From: DASZTV01 sp035550655 | GTDB taxonomy: Bacteria; Actinomycetota; Actinomycetes; JAFAQI01 | NCBI GenBank assembly: GCA_035550655.1 | Contig: DASZOU010000033.1 | Coordinates: 310,001 to 374,000, forward strand | Reading direction: 5' to 3' | Length of the DNA stretch: 64,000 bases | Shown here: positions 59,942 through 64,000 of the stretch, one piece after another | Layout: each line of letters opens with the position of its first letter | Numbering within the stretch: the first letter of the stretch is position 1 | Made by a program: the position numbers and the translations under genes | Notes under the pieces: model-generated | Database searches by the model: none | Told to the model about the DNA's origin: nothing | Seen by the model: the letters and a program-made list of their open reading frames with translations, nothing else

Positions 59942-61489
59942 CTACGCCACTTTGAACTGCGCGATCGACGCGCGGAGAGCAGCGGCGAGGTTGTTGAGCT
60001 CCGCCGCAGCAGCCGCTGACTGCTTGGATCCCACGGCGTACTGCGCCGAGACATCGGACACCTGGGTCATCGCCGCCACGACCTGGTCCGACGCCGATCG
60101 CTGCTGCTGAGTCGCGACACTGATCTCCTTGGCCGCCGTCGTGGTCTCGTCGACCATCGCGCTGATTCGCTCCAGCGCGTCGACGACACCCCGCGCGAGC
60201 TCGGAGCCCACGCGGACCTCCTTCGCCCCCTCTTCGCTGGCCATGATCGTGGCGGAGGTCTCGGCCTGGATCTCACTCACGATGGCCTGGATCTGGCCGG
60301 TGGACTGCTGGGCGCGTTCGGCGAGCTTGCGGACCTCTGCCGCCACCACCGCGAAGCCCCGACCGTTCTCACCGGCACGCGCCGCTTCGATCGCGGCGTT
60401 GAGAGCGAGCAGGTTGGTCTGGTCGGCCAGGTCGTTGATGACGTCAAGGATCCGGCCGATCTCCTGGCCCTTCTCCCCGAGCGACAGCGCGCGGCCGCCG
60501 ATCTGCTCGACCCGGGCAGCGATCGCATCCATCGCGTCCACGCTCCGCGACACCGCCTCACGACCGTCCTCGGCGTGACGCAGCGTCTCGGTGGCATACC
60601 GCGCGACGGATTCCGACGTCTCCGCGATCTGCGCCGCGGTCGCCGCGAGCTCCTCGATCGTCGACGTCGTCTCCGTCACCGCACTCGACTGCTGCGTCGC
60701 ACTCGCCGCATGCTGCTCCGCCGACGCCAGCAGCTCATGCGCCGCCGTGACGAGCTGCTCGCCCCCGTTTCGGATCTGGCCGACGAGGCCGCGCAGGTTG
60801 CCGAGTGTCTCGTCGAACGACGTCGCGAGCTGGGCGAGCAGCTCCTGGGCCATGATCTCGGAGTCCACCTCGACCGAGAGATCCCCCTTCGCCGCCTGGG
60901 CCAGCGCGAGGGAGAGCTCTTCGACCGTGCGCTTCAGCTGGTCACGCTCGGTGTCGGACTGCACCCGCTGCTGCTCGAGCCGAGTGGCGACGGCGGTGCC
61001 GAGCAGCGCGATCAGGCAGATCGAAACGCCGACGAGCACGATGATCCCGGCCGACTGCCGGTCGAGGGTGTGCGCAAGCGCCGTGGCTCCGACCAAGGAG
61101 CCGGTGTAGAACAGCGCAGCGCCCAGCGCGAGTGGCCGGTTCGGCGCGATGACCGCCGCCGCCGTCGTGTTGACGAGGATCAGCGCCCAGAACGGGCCCG
61201 CCGCACCGCCGGTCAGGGAGATGACGGCGAACAGGGCGGCGAAGTCGACACCCGCGATCAGCGCGAGCATCGGAATGTCCATCGCGGGCGCCGCAGCCAC
61301 GATCCGCGGGTAGATCGGCACCAGGATCGGCGAGATCAGCCCCACCGCGATCCACACGTAGATGAGGTTGCGGTGGTCGCGGGTGGGCCCGTGCCCGAAG
61401 TGCGCCATCAACGCGACGGCGATCGCGGCTCCGATGAACTTGCCGCCGGAGGACAGCGCGCTCTCGCCGCGCATCCGATCGATCATCAC
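59942..61489 (-). CDS. Methyl-accepting chemotaxis protein, paralogue
   Basis: A 515-residue chemoreceptor built like the one at 58327: about six membrane helices (IIVLVGVSICLIALLGTAVA, MLALIAGVDFAALFAVISLT), a linker with LALAQAAKGDLSVEVDSE, and a signalling domain nearly identical to its neighbour, with the tip LADQTNLLALNAAIEAARAG. The membrane parts have diverged while the signalling parts have not, which suggests duplication followed by specialisation of sensing. The start is GTG 61489 or ATG 61486, with AGGGGGCC upstream. Confidence 0.92.
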   Translation of the reverse strand: MMIDRMRGESALSSGGKFIGAAIAVALMAHFGHGPTRDHRNLIYVWIAVGLISPILVPIYPRIVAAAPAMDIPMLALIAGVDFAALFAVISLTGGAAGPFWALILVNTTAAAVIAPNRPLALGAALFYTGSLVGATALAHTLDRQSAGIIVLVGVSICLIALLGTAVATRLEQQRVQSDTERDQLKRTVEELSLALAQAAKGDLSVEVDSEIMAQELLAQLATSFDETLGNLRGLVGQIRNGGEQLVTAAHELLASAEQHAASATQQSSAVTETTSTIEELAATAAQIAETSESVARYATETLRHAEDGREAVSRSVDAMDAIAARVEQIGGRALSLGEKGQEIGRILDVINDLADQTNLLALNAAIEAARAGENGRGFAVVAAEVRKLAERAQQSTGQIQAIVSEIQAETSATIMASEEGAKEVRVGSELARGVVDALERISAMVDETTTAAKEISVATQQQRSASDQVVAAMTQVSDVSAQYAVGSKQSAAAAAELNNLAAALRASIAQFKVA

Positions 61490-61594
61490 TGGCCCCCTAG
61501 CAGGCGGCTCACGCCCGCGAGCCGCGCATCAGTTCATCAGGAATTCAACGGCGACCGCCACGGTCCTTTGCCTTGGGCAAGGGCGGCACCTCGG

Positions 61595-61631
61595 TTGACC
61601 CACCCGCCAGAAACAGTCATCCTTGACTGTT
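61595..61631 (+). promoter_or_regulatory. Promoter and operator of the thiolase/MaoC/SDR operon
   Basis: TTGACC (61595-61600), a 17-base spacer and CATCCT (61618-61623) make a fair -35/-10 pair. A perfect palindrome AACAGTCA-TCCT-TGACTGTT (61612-61631) lies over the -10. The form and position suit a TetR-type repressor, whose gene is not in the window. The start of the first gene is 91 bp downstream. Confidence 0.6.
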
Positions 61632-61722
61632 AGCGGCGCCGAGCAGCTCGCCGGCCACCGCAAACGGCGTTCCCGAGGTGCGCACGCGGCGTACCCCCGT
61701 GTCTCGCGAGTGAAGGAGAGCA

Positions 61723-62919
61723 ATGCCTGCCAAGACCTATGTCGTCGGCGTCGGCATGACGAAGTTCGAGAAGCCCGGCAGCCGTGAGTGGGACTACCCC
61801 GACATGGCACGGGAGTCCGGCAGCAAGGCGCTCGAGGACGCCGGCATCTCCTACGACAAGGTCGAGCAGGCGTACGTCGGGTACGTGTACGGCGAGTCGA
61901 CCTGCGGCCAGCGCGCGGTCTACGAGCTCGGGCTCACCGGCATCCCGGTCATCAACGTCAACAACAACTGCTCGACCGGCTCCACCGCTCTCTACCTCGC
62001 CAACCAAGCCGTGCGCAGCGGCGTCGCCGAGTGCGCGCTCGCGCTGGGGTTCGAGAAGATGCAGCGCGGCTCGCTGCAGTCGACGTTCGAGGACCGCGAG
62101 AACCCGATGCAGAAGCACGTCCTCGCGCTCAACGAGAAGCACGAGATGGCGCTGCCGCTCGCGCCGTGGATGTTCGGCGCGGCCGGCGTCGAGCACATGG
62201 AGAAGTACGGCACGACGCCGGACCACTTCGCGAAGATCGGCGAGAAGAACCACCGCCACTCGGCGAACAACCCCTACGCGCAGTTCCAGGACGTCTACAC
62301 CCTCGACGAGATCAAGGAGTCGAAGGTCATCTACGACAAGCTGCCGCTGACCAAGCTGCAGTGCTCGCCGACCTCCGACGGCTCCGGTGCCGCGGTCATC
62401 GCGAGCGAGCGATTCGTCGAGGAGAACGGTCTCGGCGACCGCGCGATCGAGATCGTCGGCCAGGCGATGGTGACCGACATGCGCAGCACCTTCGAGAACA
62501 ACTCCGCTGCGACCCTCGTCGGCTACGACATGAGCAAGGAAGCCGCCCGCAAGGTCTACGACCAGTCCGGCATCGGCCCCGACGACGTCCAGGTCATCGA
62601 GCTGCACGACTGCTTCTCCGCCAACGAGCTCCTCACCTACGAAGCGCTCGGACTGTGCGCCGAGGGCGAAGGCGGGAAGCTGATCGACAACGGCGACACG
62701 ACGTACGGCGGTCGTTGGGTGGTCAACCCGTCCGGCGGGCTGATCTCGAAGGGCCACCCGCTCGGCGCCACCGGCCTCGCGCAGTGCGCGGAGCTGACCT
62801 GGCAGCTGCGTGGCACCGCAGACGCCCGCCAGGTCGCGGGGGCGAAGGTCGCCCTGCAGCACAACATCGGTCTCGGCGGCGCCGCGGTCGTGACGGCGTA
62901 CCGGCCGGCGAACCGATGA
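61723..62919 (+). CDS. SCP-x-type thiolase (lipid-transfer family)
   Basis: A 398-residue thiolase. YVVGVGMTKFEKPGS opens the protein, the nucleophile is in INVNNNCSTGSTALYLANQA (about residue 87), HDCFSANELLTYEALGLC carries the first His/Cys motif and GGLISKGHPLGATGLAQCAE the second. It should cleave a beta-ketoacyl-CoA, as the SCP-x-like thiolases of sterol side-chain breakdown do. GAAGGAG lies before ATG 61723. First gene of an operon with MaoC and SDR genes. Confidence 0.92.
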   Translation: MPAKTYVVGVGMTKFEKPGSREWDYPDMARESGSKALEDAGISYDKVEQAYVGYVYGESTCGQRAVYELGLTGIPVINVNNNCSTGSTALYLANQAVRSGVAECALALGFEKMQRGSLQSTFEDRENPMQKHVLALNEKHEMALPLAPWMFGAAGVEHMEKYGTTPDHFAKIGEKNHRHSANNPYAQFQDVYTLDEIKESKVIYDKLPLTKLQCSPTSDGSGAAVIASERFVEENGLGDRAIEIVGQAMVTDMRSTFENNSAATLVGYDMSKEAARKVYDQSGIGPDDVQVIELHDCFSANELLTYEALGLCAEGEGGKLIDNGDTTYGGRWVVNPSGGLISKGHPLGATGLAQCAELTWQLRGTADARQVAGAKVALQHNIGLGGAAVVTAYRPANR

Positions 62920-63773
62920 GCGACGTCACGTTCAACCCGGCCGGAGTAGGGGTCTGGAGCGAGCCGCGGCAGTTCGAAGTCACCGCCGAGCGGATCGCGG
63001 CGTACGCCGCAGCGACGAACGACCCGATCCCGGCTCACGTGTCGGGCGAGGTTGCACCTCCGGTGTTCGCGGTGGTGCCGGTCTTCGACATCCTGCTGAG
63101 CCAGCTGTTCGCAGTTGCGCCCGACACGATCGCGCCGTTCGTCCTGCATGGCGAGCAGGACTTCCAGTTCCATCGTCCGATCACCGCCGGTGACAGCCTG
63201 ACGTCTCGTGGCAAGGTCATCGGCTACGCCGGCAAGTCCAGCGGCACCGTGGGCTGCGTCTACATCGAGACGCACGACGCGAACGGCGAGCTCGTCAACG
63301 AGCAGTACGTCTCGACCTTCATCCGAGGGATCGACGCCGGCGAGACGGCCGGTGAGCTGGCGCCGTCGCATGCCTTCGACGAGTCCGCGCGCCTGCACGC
63401 ACCGACCGCCAAGACAGTCCAGCACGTCGACAACGACCAGACGTTCCGCTACTCGCCGGCCTCGGGTGACCCGATGCCGATCCATCTGGACGAGGAGTTC
63501 GCGAAGTCGGTCGGACTGCCGGGCATCATCGCCCACGGCCTGTGCACGATGGCCTTCACCTCCTGGGCGGCGCTGACCGAGCTGGGTAACGGCCACACTG
63601 CCCGGCTTCGCCGGCTCGCAGTGCGGTTCTCCAAGCCGGTGCTGCCGGGTCAGGACATCGAGACGACCTTCTTCGCGACCGGCTCGTCGGCGGGCGCGAC
63701 CAGCTATGCGTACGAGACCCGCGTCGGCGAAGACGTGGTCATCAAGGACGGCCTCGCCGTCCTGGCCGACTGA
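62916..63773 (+). CDS. MaoC-like double-hotdog enoyl-CoA hydratase
   Basis: A 285-residue double-hotdog hydratase. The C-terminal half has the hydratase-2 motif FRYSPASGDPMPIHLDEEFA with the catalytic Asp and His, followed by GIIAHGLCTMA; the N-terminal half (IAAYAAATNDPIPAH) is a degenerate copy. It hydrates trans-2-enoyl-CoA to the (R)-3-hydroxy form, matching a downstream SDR. ATG 62916 overlaps the thiolase stop (ATGA). Confidence 0.9.
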   Translation: MSDVTFNPAGVGVWSEPRQFEVTAERIAAYAAATNDPIPAHVSGEVAPPVFAVVPVFDILLSQLFAVAPDTIAPFVLHGEQDFQFHRPITAGDSLTSRGKVIGYAGKSSGTVGCVYIETHDANGELVNEQYVSTFIRGIDAGETAGELAPSHAFDESARLHAPTAKTVQHVDNDQTFRYSPASGDPMPIHLDEEFAKSVGLPGIIAHGLCTMAFTSWAALTELGNGHTARLRRLAVRFSKPVLPGQDIETTFFATGSSAGATSYAYETRVGEDVVIKDGLAVLAD

Positions 63774-63799
63774 CAACCAACAAGCAAAGGAACGACGAC

Positions 63800-64000
63800 G
63801 TGGGAGCTCTTGACGGGCGCGTAGCGGTCATCACCGGCGCGGGTCGCGGCATCGGCCGCGAGCATGCGCTGCTGTTCGCCCGTGAAGGCGCGGCGGTGGT
63901 GGTCAACGACCTCGGCGGATCGAACGACGGCAGCGGATCCGACGCCGGCCCGGCTCAGCAGGTCGTCGACGAGATCAAGGCGTTCGGTGGTCACGCGGTC
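63800..64000 (+). CDS. Short-chain dehydrogenase, N-terminal part
   Basis: The first 67 codons of an SDR cut by the right edge. LDGRVAVITGAGRGIGREHA is the NAD(P)-binding TGxxxGxG motif and VVVNDLGGSNDGSGSDAGPA resembles the multifunctional-enzyme-2/17-beta-HSD4 type that oxidises (R)-3-hydroxyacyl-CoA. With the thiolase and the MaoC hydratase this completes a beta-oxidation spiral. GTG 63800 follows AAAGGAA. Confidence 0.88.
   Translation, partial: MGALDGRVAVITGAGRGIGREHALLFAREGAAVVVNDLGGSNDGSGSDAGPAQQVVDEIKAFGGHAV

Overview
This window comes from the chromosome of a high-GC Gram-positive bacterium. The very high third-position GC, frequent GTG starts, ATGA/GTGA/TGATG gene overlaps and gene families (ECF42 with a DGPF protein, SigD-like sigma with membrane anti-sigma, heteromeric acyl-CoA dehydrogenases, actinobacterial P450s) point to an actinobacterium. 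I cannot name the genus. There is no rRNA, tRNA, CRISPR array, insertion sequence or phage gene. Tandem acid (G1 family) peptidases hint at an acidic habitat and two chemoreceptors hint at motility; both are inferences. The metabolic theme is aerobic breakdown of hydrophobic carbon compounds through CoA thioesters.

Layout: 1-2000, minus: partial helical-repeat protein, NTF2-like protein, cupin. 2082-2375: two copies of a 63-bp hairpin repeat around another hairpin. 2473-4892: DGPF protein and ECF42 sigma factor, facing a DUF2877 protein. 5027-7990, minus: sulfur-trafficking operon (SQR-like flavoprotein, DsrC/TusE, DsrE, OsmC, DUF302). 8151-12332, minus: P450 and two amidohydrolases. 12514-15628: zinc-ribbon proteins, two carrying a pilin-like extracellular head. 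15641-19397, minus: acyl-CoA ligase and paired acyl-CoA dehydrogenases. 19520-26856: TetR regulator, Liv-type ABC transporter with a fused permease and two orphan envelope proteins, second P450; the substrate-binding lipoprotein lies opposite (26869-28359). 28561-29637: second zinc-ribbon/pilin-head locus. 29654-33282: aldehyde and alcohol dehydrogenases, SRPBCC protein, NUDIX hydrolase. 33369-35660: MFS exporter and divergent TetR. 35678-41339: unknown protein, LvaABC-like kinase/DUF6285/acyl-CoA dehydrogenase trio, ABC-2 exporter, class III cyclase. 41614-45214: small zinc ribbon and two membrane glycosyltransferases. 45284-48300: CASTOR/POLLUX-like channel and a crotonase. 48316-50112: two G1 peptidases. 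50192-53930: redox operon (ferredoxin, NuoF-like protein, ferric-reductase-like protein, ApbE, Ser/Gly-rich protein). 54131-55561: thiolase-like protein. 55855-58325: secreted protein, SigD-like sigma, anti-sigma. 58327-61489: two membrane-embedded chemoreceptors. 61723-64000: thiolase, MaoC hydratase and SDR, cut by the right edge.

How it fits together: the TetR/Liv region looks like one uptake-and-activation regulon. A 28-nt motif is shared by the permease and binding-protein promoters, and a matching half-site lies between the TetR gene and the acyl-CoA dehydrogenases. Imported compounds would be hydroxylated by P450, activated by the CoA ligase and dehydrogenated. The LvaABC-like trio would handle 4-hydroxyacyl-CoAs, and the thiolase/MaoC/SDR operon supplies later steps. 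The least familiar system is the family of proteins at 14112-15628 and 29173-29637, which put the same two-cysteine pilin-like head on three different membrane anchors and travel with small zinc-ribbon proteins.
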